Shown one piece after another: positions 1 through 10,536 of a DNA stretch of 64,000 bases. A model generated the notes under the pieces. That model was not told where the DNA came from and did not search any database. It saw only the letters and a list, made by a program, of their open reading frames with translations. The DNA is taken from positions 7,531,410 through 7,595,409 of the forward strand of contig BSYO01000004.1 of assembly GCA_033239525.1 (NCBI GenBank), in the 5' to 3' direction. The position numbers and the translations under genes are program-made. The number at the start of each line of letters is the position of its first letter. The stretch's first letter is position 1. This DNA is from Nepenthes gracilis (Eukaryota; Streptophyta; Magnoliopsida; Caryophyllales; Nepenthaceae).

Positions 1-115
1 AAGAAATTCATTAAAAAAAAGATTCATTTTTTTTCTTTTTCTTAAAAGGAAGAAAAAATAGAAACAAATAGTATGCTTTTTAAAAGATTTGTCCAGGATT
101 ATTCAGTTTAACTTA

Positions 116-371
116 CGGCATGTTTGGTTGTTGGAATGGAATAAGGAGGGAATAGAATAGTTATTCCCAGGGAATAGAATTAGATGGGAATAAAGTTGTA
201 AATTGTTATTCCTATGTTTGGTTGTTGGAATAAAATTAGTTGAGAATTTATATTACAATATTTGGTTTGTAGAATTGTATGAAGAATAAGGTGAAAATTT
301 ATCGGAATGACGCTTTTACCCTTATAATAATAATAAAAAGAATAATAATAATAATAATAATAAAATTAAAA

Positions 372-415
<44 letters not shown>

Positions 416-527
416 AAAATAAAAATAATAAAAATGATAAAAATAATAATAATAAAAGTAATAATAATAATAATAATAATAAAAGTAATAATAATAATAA
501 TAATAATATTAAAAATAAAAAAACAAC

Positions 528-561
<34 letters not shown>

Positions 562-791
562 TGGGGCAAATTTGGATTAATAAAATTATTGGGTGGAAAT
601 TCTTTTTCCTCCCTAACAAGGAATAAAAAATACCTAATGTCACCAAGGAATAGTTATTCCTTGTAATCAATGAATAACTATTCCTTTGGAAATTATTATT
701 CCCAACTTAAGTGCAACCAAACGGTGGAATAGTAATTTCACCAAGAATAAGGAGGGAATAGAATTTCTATTCTCTCCAACCAAACATGGGG
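116..791. mobile_element. Tourist/Harbinger-like MITE
   Basis: The ends are imperfect inverted repeats: CGGCATGTTTGGTTG on the left, and the complement of the right end reads CCCCATGTTTGGTTG. Both ends are flanked by the trinucleotide TTA (113-115 and 792-794), the usual target duplication of PIF/Harbinger elements and Tourist MITEs. A second copy of the GTTTGGTTGTTGGAATA motif lies inside near 214, and its complement lies near 710, so the terminal part is itself partly duplicated. There is no transposase. The interior is a long AAT/ATT microsatellite. The class call rests on the TSD and TIR only. Confidence 0.6.
323..560. repeat. AAT/ATT trinucleotide microsatellite
   Basis: About 240 bp of nearly uninterrupted (AAT)n/(ATT)n with a few AAAAG and AAAAT interruptions. 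It sits inside the MITE. The poly-isoleucine/leucine reading frame on the minus strand here is a by-product of the repeat. Confidence 0.95.
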
Positions 792-794
792 TTA

Positions 795-3354
795 GTATAT
801 AAAGTATATAAAGAAATCTGTCTATAGTCAAGTAATTGATGTATCTATAATAGATATTTCAAATTAGTTTCTTTTTTTCTTTATTAACTATTCACTCGAA
901 TAATTTTAATTTGGAAGTCAAATTAGGGCAAGTGTTGGGATCGATTATGACATAGCCAACTCATTACATCAACTTGAATTAGTAATCTTCAATACATTGT
1001 ATAAGAAAAAAGCATGCAGTGATGATATAACCTAGTGTAGTATCGGTCACACATTCAATATAGGTCGGACTTATATGCCGTCAAATGAGTTTTAAACCCA
1101 TTGCGTTCGACGAATCAATTTCGCAATGACAAATGGATTAGACATCCTCCCATACTACAATTCCCTCCCGTTGAAATCCGGTGCCGCATTGGGTTATGGA
1201 GCTAGCCAATAATAGCTCATTAACATCTCAAATGGGTAAGGAGTGTAACATTTTACGACCATGGATGAGGATACACTAAGATAACCTCATCCCAACTCGC
1301 ATTATATGTGAAATTGAATATTACACTTCTGATATATCAGTGAGAAGTGAAGTTTAGTTTTTAATTTTGGTGTGCCCGTGACTGTTTGAGCAAATTATTT
1401 TGTGTTTAACAAATATTTTGATCATAAAAGTTAAATTAATTAATTAATTATACTATATTTATTTATTTATTGATTCTACTAAATTTTCATTAAGTTTTAT
1501 GATCCAATTATCCCTCTAAATTTATTTATTTATTTATTAATCTTTTATCAAAAAATAGTAACATAATTATGTATATTTATTTTTTTTTAAATTTTAAAAT
1601 CATAAAAGTATTTACTTTTTACTATCTTTTAAAAATCATTTTGTATATTTTAACAATTTTTGTTAGAACAAGAACAATGTTAACAATTTTATTAATAATT
1701 ATAATGCACACAAAAGATTTTATGCCCAATTACAAAGGGCTTGACAAATTTTAGCAAATTAAAGTAAATATTTTATTAGTAAACTATATTATAGTGTTAT
1801 TTTTGCTGAGGAAGGCGGGCTCTTTTGCATAAATGCGTAAGAGTATCTTCCACGCACATAAAGCCATTGAATCAATGGCGTATAACAGCATTCATTTATG
1901 TTTTAGAAAAAAAAATATGAAGTAAATTCTTTTAAAGTGTTTAAATATTAAAGCCTCAACCTATCTATATCATAAAATAAATAAATAAATAAATAAAACT
2001 ATTGTCATTAATTTTATAATTTTTTAAAAAATATAAAATAACGGTTTTTAGACCTGTTATCATCACTAGTGCCACGCAAAATGTGCCCATGCAAGTTTAT
2101 GTATAATGCTGATAAATGTAAATAAGGAGATCCTACTCCGTGAAATACTGTGTTTTATAAAATATGTATTAAAAGAAATTTAAAAAAAAAATCTGTAAAG
2201 TACAGTGCTTTACAGAATAGAATCTCTATATTCAAAAAATGTTGGGTCCAAATATATATATTTTGTTGATATTTTATTTATATCTCATGTATTGTCATTG
2301 TCACATTATTTAAGTAGGCAACCATGTAACAATTGCATTGTTATCATGTGCTACAAGAAATATACTATTTAAAATATATTTAATCGGAGGAAAATAATAT
2401 AAATTTAGCTAGTAGTGAGTAAAGTAAATGTAAGGTAAGAAATGTAAATAATTAAAAAATCAAATAAATTAGTCTATTAAGTGCAACTAAGCAAACAATT
2501 TATGAGTGTCTCTTTTTGTGGGACTAAAGCCACAAGGCCAATTACCACCTTTGTCAATTGGTTCAAGTAAGAGAGTACAATAATTCTTTTAATAAATGTC
2601 ATTTTACACTATTGCTATAATTTAAAGGACATGGACGTTTATATTATATTTTTATTGTTGGGTGTTGATTGAAAATCATTTTATCGCATTTAATTATGAA
2701 AAAATGATATAAAAAATATTTAAATATCATTCGGTCGATTTCTCTTTACTCAATAAAAGATATTGCCAAATATTAATTTGGAAAAAGAGCTTTTGTGTAA
2801 ACATCTGATTACTTTATCGGTTTTTAAACTTACTTAAAAAAGAAACTGTGTAAGACATATTTGATTATATAACTGTCACTTATGTTGGTTTTATAACTAT
2901 TCAATTATTTATTTTGGCATTTATATGGTTGTTATTATCTACTTTAATACGACCAATTATTCTTCGATTATATATAATTGTTCGTCAGGATTAAATTTCT
3001 TTTTTATTATTTTGTGGGTTTATTAATTACTTCAATTTTTCATACCTCCGGTTAGCTGACCACTTGGCTGATCTGCTAAACCTTCGGTGAGGTTATTCTC
3101 CAAATCACTTTTGTGTTTGGTTGGTCAACTTTTATTCATATCGGATTAAAATATCTTTATTTAGACTATACCCAATAAGTAATATTATTTTTTATTGTTT
3201 TTTGAAGTAGCATATTCGGAAGTGGCATTTAAAATATTTTCTAAAAGTTAAATCATTTATCAGCAATTCTTCTAACAAAATTCTAAACAGCTAATCATAA
3301 CAATGGAATTCTTTTCCTTTTTTTTTAACCCACTTGCTTATTATGTACTTTTAG
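795..3354. other. AT-rich intergenic DNA
   Basis: There is no credible gene. The stretch has short low-complexity runs, for example (ATAA)n near 1976-1998 and TTTA runs near 1440-1540. A less AT-rich patch at about 940-1330 has no frame or terminal repeats I recognise. The last bases before 3355 are pyrimidine-rich and end in TTTTAG, which would suit the 3' end of a P450 intron. Confidence 0.6.
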
Positions 3355-3567
3355 GGGCTGGCACTGATACTATGGCACGGACCATGGAGTCTGCAATGTT
3401 GCTTCTGCTTCGCAATCAAACGTCTCTCAGAAAAGCACAAGCCGAAATCAACGGTCACGTTGGACACGGCCCTCTGATCCATGAAGCCGATTTAAGCCAC
3501 CTTCCTTATCTCCGGTGTGTTATCAATGAGACCCTATAAATGTTCCCCGCTGCCCCATCTCGACACC
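3355..3567 (+). pseudogene. Cytochrome P450 (CYP81-like) pseudogene, I-helix to K-helix part
   Basis: The frame encodes the P450 oxygen-binding I-helix motif AGTDT, followed by a MARTMESAM stretch, a KAQAEINGHVG segment and LPYLRCVINETL, the start of the K-helix ExxR motif. Order and wording match A-type plant P450s, best the CYP81 family, which are ER-bound monooxygenases of specialised metabolism. The arginine codon expected after ETL is replaced by a stop (TAA, 3537-3539), although the downstream MFPAAP reading still follows. At 3567 the frame is cut by an LTR element, and the C-terminal part resumes at 8185. The first half of the P450 is not present upstream. The start at 3355 assumes an intron acceptor TTTTAG; a frame is open upstream of it as well. 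Subfamily assignment is from memory of the family and less certain than the P450 call. Confidence 0.8.
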
Positions 3568-4041
3568 TGTTACGAGATTTAATGAGTTTACCCTCGGAAG
3601 CCGTGGTTCTTGTGCATCTGACCTCGGGCAGACGTAGAAGCCTTCGGACAATTGCAGTGGTCTTCTAAATTTAGGGATTATGTTTAGTTAATATACATGG
3701 TGGCAGATATGCCCTTTCCTTTCCCCTTTGTCATGATCATTTCCTTCTGTTATTTTATTTTTGTCAGTTGTTTCCACAGGTCCGGTTAGTGCCTCTAAAT
3801 AGTCGGTTACTGTGCATAATGAAAGATAGACAATATTTGCCTCTAACCCTCCTCTCTGCGTCACTCTCCTCTCTGTCTTCTCACTCTCTCTCGATCCCTT
3901 TTCCCTTCTTCCCCATTTTCTCCTGCTCACCTGCTCTCTCACGGTATCTCGCCCGATACCACTCGTCACCCTCCTCCGCTGATCTCCCCTTCCGTTGCAA
4001 TTTCAGTCATCGTCGCTGGCGTCATCATGGAGACTGTATCA
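3568..4041 (+). repeat. 5' LTR of the pol-less element
   Basis: 474 bp, TG..CA ended, very similar to 7711-8184 along its whole length with only scattered substitutions. The second half is a CT-rich stretch (3840-3930), as is common near the transcription start of plant gypsy LTRs. No clear TATA box is seen. Confidence 0.93.
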
Positions 4042-4062
4042 TTTGGTGCTTTCATTGAGAGA
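4042..4062 (+). other. Primer-binding-site region
   Basis: TTTGGTGCTTTCATTGAG follows the LTR directly. The same motif with one change (GTTTTC for GCTTTC) follows the LTR of the gypsy element at 46535-52283. I cannot assign the tRNA primer by eye; it is not the initiator-Met type used by the copia elements here. Confidence 0.55.
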
Positions 4063-4247
4063 AAAGCGGAGGCGAACGACGGACGAGCTCTCGCTGCACG
4101 CGAAGAGGCTATGGCCGAATGGGCAGTGCGATGAAGGATTTATGACGAGCTACCAACCGATTGGCCACCCAACTGTCCACCGTGGCCTCAGCAGCAGCAC
4201 AAATCAACTAGTCACTCCACCGACTCGAGCGCAACCCTAAACGGTCA

Positions 4248-5231
4248 GTGACCTTCTCACATTCCGTGATTTCTTCTACTTCTCCTCCACCAATTCTACC
4301 AGTCATACCATTTGTTTTGTATCGTCACTCTCACGAAATTTCGCCCACTGTGTGCTCTGTACCACCACCAGTCCCTCAAATCATCATCCCTACTTCCCCA
4401 ACGTCTTCAACTCCATCACAGTATTCAGCTCCCACCTCCGCTAATTCCCCATTAATTTCAAACTCACCATCGGTTGTGGTTCCCACCACTGAAGTGCTTC
4501 AAACCTCCATCACTGAGCCTTCGCCGCCTCTGACTCAAATCGAGAAACCTCATCCACACGCGTCTCCTGATTTTCGATTCGAAAAGCCACATACCAAATT
4601 CTTCACTCAGAATGGTCTAAACGTTGAAGCACTTTGGGCTTCCCAGAACGTGTCCGACGGTTTCCTTCGGACGGCTACGGACCAGAGCAAGGCCTCTGTA
4701 CTCGCTCCTGACCCGACGTTGCACGGGTTGAACAATTCGGACCCTACCGCCTTGGTTATAGACCAAACCAGAGGCGCGGTGTCCCACAACAAAGGTAAAC
4801 CTCCACTGTTGTCTACTGATGATTTGGTTCATCCGGATGCTAAGTTGGAGCACAAGAACATTGAGGCTCCTGTACTGTTTCGAGGTATGGCTCCTTTGCT
4901 CCATCCTGTAAATAATCTGGAGATGAAAATACTTCCAGTTCCTTCCTCCGCCAATTCGGCTAATCTAAACACCAAGTCCCTAAAAGCTCCAATAGCAATT
5001 GGATCTGCCATCTCATTAGTACCAAATATGCATGCCAGAAGTACTGTTCGTACTTTGATCTTAGGCTCATTGAGCATGATTCGTGATCGTTTTTCAATTA
5101 GATTTGAAAAATCTGGTAATGAGCAATTCTTGGTTGAACACGAGAGACCGGGATACACAAGCTTGTTCCTCTCAAGACAGATCACACTCTGTTCCTCCAC
5201 TGCAGAACACCCTCGGTTGGTGGTGTATTGA
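4248..5231 (+). CDS. Unidentified 327-codon ORF inside the pol-less LTR element
   Basis: This is an uninterrupted frame of 327 codons in the 5' third of the element. The first 100 residues are rich in proline, serine and threonine (runs such as SPPPILPVIP and PTSPTSSTPS). The rest is mixed, without cysteine-histidine knuckles, DSG/DTG protease motif or transmembrane segments that I can see. The region just upstream (4120-4240) reads like the start of a gypsy gag, with a coiled stretch ending in a leucine-arginine-rich helix, but it is frame-broken. The ORF could be a gag remnant, a captured host fragment, or chance. No function is claimed. Confidence 0.3.
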   Translation: MTFSHSVISSTSPPPILPVIPFVLYRHSHEISPTVCSVPPPVPQIIIPTSPTSSTPSQYSAPTSANSPLISNSPSVVVPTTEVLQTSITEPSPPLTQIEKPHPHASPDFRFEKPHTKFFTQNGLNVEALWASQNVSDGFLRTATDQSKASVLAPDPTLHGLNNSDPTALVIDQTRGAVSHNKGKPPLLSTDDLVHPDAKLEHKNIEAPVLFRGMAPLLHPVNNLEMKILPVPSSANSANLNTKSLKAPIAIGSAISLVPNMHARSTVRTLILGSLSMIRDRFSIRFEKSGNEQFLVEHERPGYTSLFLSRQITLCSSTAEHPRLVVY

Positions 5232-7710
5232 TGTTACCATCAACTCCTCTTCATTAGAAGATCATATTGGTTGCAAGGCTAGTCCTGGAACTGAGGACGA
5301 TGGGGTGGATGTGTCCTGGAGGTATGGCTTGGGTGCAAACTTAATAGAAGGGAACTCAATCCCTCCCTTACGGGACAAATTTGAATTGAGCATTTTCCTT
5401 AAACAGCCAATGTGAGAAGTGATGGATTCCATTAAATGTTTTAACTCAATACAAGTCTTCATTATAATTGATTGGCGTGTTCCCATTGCTTCTTCATCAC
5501 TGAAGGACCCACCTCGTTGCAAAATGCCCGGTCTGGACGACAGAGAAAGTGTCCAAGCTGAATCAGCAAATGGTGTATCTTTCCTCCAACCATCCTTCGT
5601 CACCATGTGGCAGACAGCCCTGGCTGCTGGGCATTATTTGTTGTATTGTTGGAGCTGCCAATGTGCTACAGGTGTTGGTATTTTGGATATGGATGTTTAT
5701 GAAATAATGCGGTTCTCACTGATTAAAAGTCAATGCTCTCCATCTCCGGTGGAGTTGAACAGAAGGCACGGTGAAAATGAACAATTCCCTTCTAGTCAAC
5801 CATTCGGGAATACCAATTGCCTTTCCACTGCTGAGAAACTTCAAGGATCAGTGGAAATTGATTATACCCAGTTTCCTCCTAACCACAAAGTGTTGCTGAA
5901 GTCTGTTAATCCATCGACTTCGAAGCTTGCAAAGCACCTACCCGATTTGTATGGGCATGCCCCGGGTATGACCTCAAGTGCAGTGAAGTATTATACTCAG
6001 CCCAGAGGCTGCCAGTGGGGCAGAGAAAATTCAGGGCAGATCCATATCTGTTTTCCTCATGCCCACTGGTCTGACTTCTAAGGTGTTTCTAGCCATGGGC
6101 AAGTCTCCAATACTTGTACATGTTCACATGATTCTGCAGCAAAATTACAGGATGCTTGTCCTATTCCAAGGAGGGTTGATGTTATGAAATTAACGATTAA
6201 GGATGCTGAGTCTGGTCAGAACCCGCGAGATGGGCATGTGCTGATTTCAGGTCCAGAATTGATCCCTGATTCATTGCCAATTCTTGAGATGCAAGAGCAC
6301 GGACATCCGCACCCATAAGCGAGTTTTCCGATCAGAGAGGAGTGCAACAATGCAGTATAAATAGGACTGAAAATCCAGCAATTGCCCAGAGAGATGTAGT
6401 ACTGGGGTTTAATCCTAATGCTGATATCAATAGTGGAGACGACTCCCTTTTGACCCAAATTCTAGCGCCTGCTGCTGAAAAAATGAGTGTGCAATTAACA
6501 GAAATTTGCCATAATATGGATCATTGCACATCAAGGCCTCTCTATCAGCCCACGGGTAGAATTGTGTCGGTCCATTATGTTGATTCTTCAAAATCTGCTC
6601 ACAGAGACAAAAGCGGTCTCTGTTTGAAATCTGCTCACAGGGAGTATAGACAGAGAGCTTCTTACGTCACAAAGGAAGATTATGACTCTACAAAGAAGGG
6701 TTCAAACAATTTGAAATCCTCGATCAGTTGAAGAAACCGAGTCCTTTAAGATCGGTGATGAGCATGACCTTCAGGGATCATTTTCTTTGGAGAAACAAAG
6801 ATGTCCCATATGAAGGTAGTTCCAGTGGAGGAAGATATAACCAAAGTGGAGTAGGAGTTACATAATCCTTCTAATCTTGGCGCTACCCCCGCATTACGTA
6901 GCACCTGTAGGGAATTTGCCATCCTGTGCTTTTGATTCATTAATTGTCGCCGATAAGCCTTTGGTGGATGCAAAAACGCAAAGTCATATGTAGCTTTGCT
7001 ATACTCGGATGGAAGGGATGTAGTTTTTTAACTTGAGTTGTGTTCAAACAAAGTGGCTGGTTTTTGCGAAGTGCGGTTTCTCAAAGAAGAAGACATCATG
7101 GAAAAACATCAAGAAGTCTGCTGGTATTTATTCGAGTTTCATATGCTGATATTCTAAAGCGAGGGCTTAATTTGAATGATGATGAGGAACCAGGCTCAGG
7201 AGCAACTCATCTGGAGTTGCCTCAGAATTTGGACACAACATCTGTTGAAGATTCTAGATTGACAGATTGGCCGGATACTGTGGAAAGAGGGCTTCGAGAT
7301 GCAGGAAACTCGGCTACTGAGTTTGAGCAGAACCCTTGAGCTGGTCATGTGCTGAACTCAAGTGGTGAATTAATCCTTGATTCATTGCATCCTCATTCTG
7401 ATCTTTATAGTGGAGATGCTCCCCATTCACCCCAACGTCCTACGCATGCTGCTGAAAAAAAAAAATGCAATTATCTTCATCAGCCACTGATCAGCACATT
7501 GCTGGTGCTGATTTTCCACCGTTATTAGTTTCCAGATCCGTGTATGCTTCTGCCCTGGTTGATGATCATCGGGCTACAGCTACAGCAAATAAATTTCACG
7601 TTGATACTGCTCCATCTCTCAAGCCATGCTCATAATAAACTTCAAAAGTGCTACCCAGATTCCCTTGTGCTCAACCTTAAGGTCAAGGTTTTTTTTTATG
7701 GGGCGGGCAA
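5232..7710 (+). other. Rest of the interior of the pol-less element
   Basis: Several medium frames (5419-6081, 6342-6731, 7040-7339) are open but match no family I know, and no retroviral pol motif occurs on either strand. The base composition is even and unlike the AT-rich flanks. The last bases before the 3' LTR are TATGGGGCGGGCAA (7697-7710), a plausible polypurine tract. Confidence 0.5.
6232..7475 (+). repeat. Diverged internal direct repeat in the pol-less element
   Basis: A block at 6232-6495 (GGGCATGTGCTGA, then TTGATCCCTGATTCATTGC, AATAGTGGAGA, GCTGCTGAAAAAAATG) recurs in the same order at 7343-7475 (GGTCATGTGCTGA, TTAATCCTTGATTCATTGC, TATAGTGGAGA, GCTGCTGAAAAAA). The first copy carries roughly 130 extra bases. 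The interior therefore grew by an old duplication. Confidence 0.65.
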
Positions 7711-8184
7711 TGTTACGAGATTTAATGAGTGCACCCTCGGAAGCCGTGGTTCTTGTGCATCTGACCTCGGGCAGACGTAGAAGCCTTCGAACAATTGTAG
7801 TGGTCTTCTAAATTTAGGGATTATGTTTAGTTAATATACATGGTGGCAGATATGCCCTTTCCTTTCCCCTTTGTCATGATCATTTCCTTCTGTTATTTTA
7901 TTTTTGTCAGTTGTTTCCACAGGCCCGGTTAGTGCCTCTAAATAGTCGGTTACTGTGCATAATGAAAGATAGACAATATTTGCCTCTAACCCTCCTCTCT
8001 GCGTCTCTCTCCTCTCTGTCTTCTCTCTCTCTCTCGATCCATTTTCCCTTCTTCCCCATTTTCTCCTGCTCACCTGCTCTCTCACGGCATCTCGCCCGAT
8101 ACCACTCGTCACCATCCTCCGCTGATCTCTCCTTCCGTTGCAATTTCAGTCATCGTCGCCGGCGTCATCATGGAGACTGTATCA
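7711..8184 (+). repeat. 3' LTR of the pol-less element
   Basis: 474 bp, the partner of 3568-4041. It ends GTATCA and is followed by the target duplication ACACC (8185-8189), where the interrupted P450 sequence resumes. Confidence 0.93.
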
Positions 8185-8569
8185 ACACCCCACAAGCCAT
8201 AAGAGAAATGCCCCATTAGAGGATACTATACACAATGCGGCACAATGCTAACGATCAATATCTAGTCCATCCAAAATGACCCAAAAATCTAGGGCGAGTC
8301 CAAAGTTCACGTCCAAGAGGTTTGAAGGTGCAAAAATGAAGAGGTTCACATACCAGTTGATGCCATTCGGGCAGGACGGCAGGCTTGTTTGGGAGACGGT
8401 TTGACTTTGTGTTTAGTTAGACTAATGTTAGGCTTGCTGCTGCAATGCTTTTAATTGGAAAAGTGTAAGCGACAGGCCAATGTTTGAACTCACTACACCA
8501 AGTGCGAAGCCCTTCCAAGCTAGATGTCGGCCTCGCAAAGAAACAATTACACTTATGTCTAAAATTTAA
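8185..8569 (+). pseudogene. CYP81-like P450 pseudogene, C-terminal part
   Basis: Read across several frames, this holds the end of a P450. In order there is a PHK..EKCPIRGYY segment, a CGTMLTINI strand, an LMPFG start of the heme loop (about 8360-8375), then AGRQACLGDG with the heme-ligand cysteine in a shifted frame. The tail is NWKSVSDRP..AKPFQARCRPRKE, closing at TAA 8567-8569. The CRPR near the end is typical of CYP81 and related A-type P450s. At least three frameshifts and several stops make it non-functional. They lie in P450 sequence outside the insertion, so decay was not limited to the insertion itself. Confidence 0.75.
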
Positions 8570-8586
8570 ACTTAATATACTATCAG

Positions 8587-8922
8587 CATTGGCAAATAGC
8601 ATTTCATAATAAGTATTACTTGTCAGTTAAAATTGTCAATGATTTTAATTTAGAGTGACACATTATTTTATACTAAATATATCGTTGCACCGGACGTTTG
8701 CATGTGTGATGCTGGAATTTATTGAATTAATATGTAACCTGCATGTTGTACTATATGCATCAATAAACGACGACTTCGTGTAAATGCTATGGGACCAAGC
8801 ATTCAGAGGCTTTAATCCTTATTCATTTCTATTTCTGTTTCTTTTTTTTTTTCAAATGCTACTTTCCTTTATAATAATACGTTTGGTTGTCAGAATTTAT
8901 AAAATTAAATATCATTGTCATT
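8587..8922 (+). repeat. Duplicated P450 downstream sequence, copy 1
   Basis: Starts CATTGGCAAATAG, 18 bp after the P450 stop, and runs to about 8922. It is repeated at 10184-10536 with moderate divergence. It contains AATAAA at 8762-8767, so it looks like a P450 3' UTR with its poly(A) signal. Confidence 0.75.
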
Positions 8923-10183
8923 ATTTTATTGTACCCCAAATTCACACACAATCCAATCGCAACGAAAAAATTCAAACCTCCCATTGGCCGTCAACCACCA
9001 AAAAAGTGAGCACAATGAATATAGGGATGCACAATGATTTTTAATATAAAAAATCCTTCTCAACCAAAAAAAAATTATGGGATAAATTTTAAAAAATTTT
9101 ACTATATAAAATCGATTATAAAAAATCTTAAAACAGAATACCAACAACCTACTTGAGATAGAATAAGAAAAATAATCAAACTCTTATTTTCTCTTTTTTT
9201 CTGTTTCTCTTCTCTTTTTTTCTCTCATTGATGGTGCTCTCTACTTATTCTGATTTTACAAGTGTTGTGGTAAATGACGAATAATGAGAGCTCCTTTCTA
9301 CACTCTACTTCGTTTCACCCTTCGTTTCTACATTTCACCGCGCCTCCTTCTAAAGTACTTGGTACGTTTTATAATGACGCTAACTCTAAAGCTCATTTGC
9401 TCACCTGGCCTAATTTTACAGATAGTTTGTTATATTAATTCTGTCATTTTTTGCGCCATCACCAGTTTCCATGCTTCCATAGACGGCGAATACTTTGCAA
9501 GTCAACATACTCTGCATAAACGGCGCATGCCCTGCTCTATACAAATGATGTGTGTTCTGCAAAATCAGCTACCTATTTTGAAAGTCAATTGCCTATTCTG
9601 AAAAGCCTGCTAACTACTTCTCCGAGCCTGGTACCCACTCTACAAAGTCATCTGCTAGTTCCGTCAGGTCAACTCCTTTGAATTGGCATTGCCTAGTCGC
9701 CTATTTGTATTAGCACCCTTGGTCCGCCTCTTCAGCTGGCTTCATCTCAACTCAGCCGGTTGGCCTCACTAGCATGCTTTTTGCTCCCCAGCCTGACATT
9801 GTTGGCTAACCTTTTGCAGGCTAACTTACTTACTGTCTAGCCGCCCGGTTGGCCATTCTCCTGCAGCTCAATTGGTTGCGGCCCTGCCGTCTTTGCCCTC
9901 GATCTCATGCACCATTTTAGCAATTGCTAATCCAATAAATTGGTCATTTCGATATTTGTCCACTCCGACAAATTGGTCACTTTGGTAAATGCTCACTCCG
10001 GCATTTGCCACTCCTGGCTTTGGGTATCACCACTCCAAGATTTGCCCACTTCGATAAATTAGCCACTTTGGTTATTTGCTGCAATCAATTTGTAGCATTA
10101 CGAATCTCACACAAATTTTACATGATATTTCGACAACCCATCCGTTTATTGAGTTACTTATAAGAGAGTGATCAAGCCTAACA
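8923..10183. other. Spacer between the duplicated UTR copies
   Basis: No gene recognised. 9180-9400 is CT-rich. 9640-10090 is of mixed composition with short degenerate repeats around the words CCACTCCG, AAATTGGTCACTTTGG and TTTGCC (clearest at 9940-10075). Confidence 0.5.
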
Positions 10184-10536
10184 CATTGGCAAATAGTATT
10201 TCATAGTAAATATTACTTGTCAATTAAAATTGTGAATGCTTTTAATTTAAAGTGACACATTGTTTTGTACTAAATATATCGTTGCACCGGACGTTTGCAT
10301 GTATGATGCTGTGATTTATCATATCAATATGTAACCTGCACGTTGTACTATATGCCTCAATAAACGAAGACCTTATGTAAATATTATGGGACCAAGCATT
10401 CACACGCTTTGAATCTTATTCATTTCTATTTCTATTTTTATTTCTATTTCTTTTTTTTTTTTTTGGATGCTCATTTCCTTTATAATAATATGTTTAGTTG
10501 TCAGAATTTATAAAACTGAATATCATCGGCATCATT
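10184..10536 (+). repeat. Duplicated P450 downstream sequence, copy 2
   Basis: A copy of 8587-8922, shifted by about 1.6 kb. It keeps AATAAA (10359-10364) and the block around CGTTGCACCGGACGTTTGCATG. No P450 coding sequence precedes it, so either only the UTR was duplicated or the coding part has been lost. Confidence 0.75.

Larger units (their letters stand above)
3568..8184 (+). mobile_element. Non-autonomous LTR retrotransposon inserted in the P450
   Basis: Two 474-bp LTRs (3568-4041 and 7711-8184) start TGTTACGAG and end GTATCA. The 5-bp target duplication ACACC is perfect (3563-3567 and 8185-8189). Removing the element and one ACACC rejoins the P450. The 3.67-kb interior has no reverse transcriptase, integrase, RNase H or protease motif that I can find. 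Just inside the 5' LTR it starts TTTGGTGCTTTCATTGAG, nearly identical to the same position in the gypsy element at 46535-52283, which also has 472-473-bp LTRs starting TGTTAC. This suggests a deletion derivative mobilised by a chromovirus-type gypsy element. The relationship is inferred; the boundaries are seen directly. Confidence 0.9.

Noticed and set aside
366..569. Minus-strand frame of poly-Ile/Leu
   Set aside because: Translation of an AAT/ATT microsatellite.
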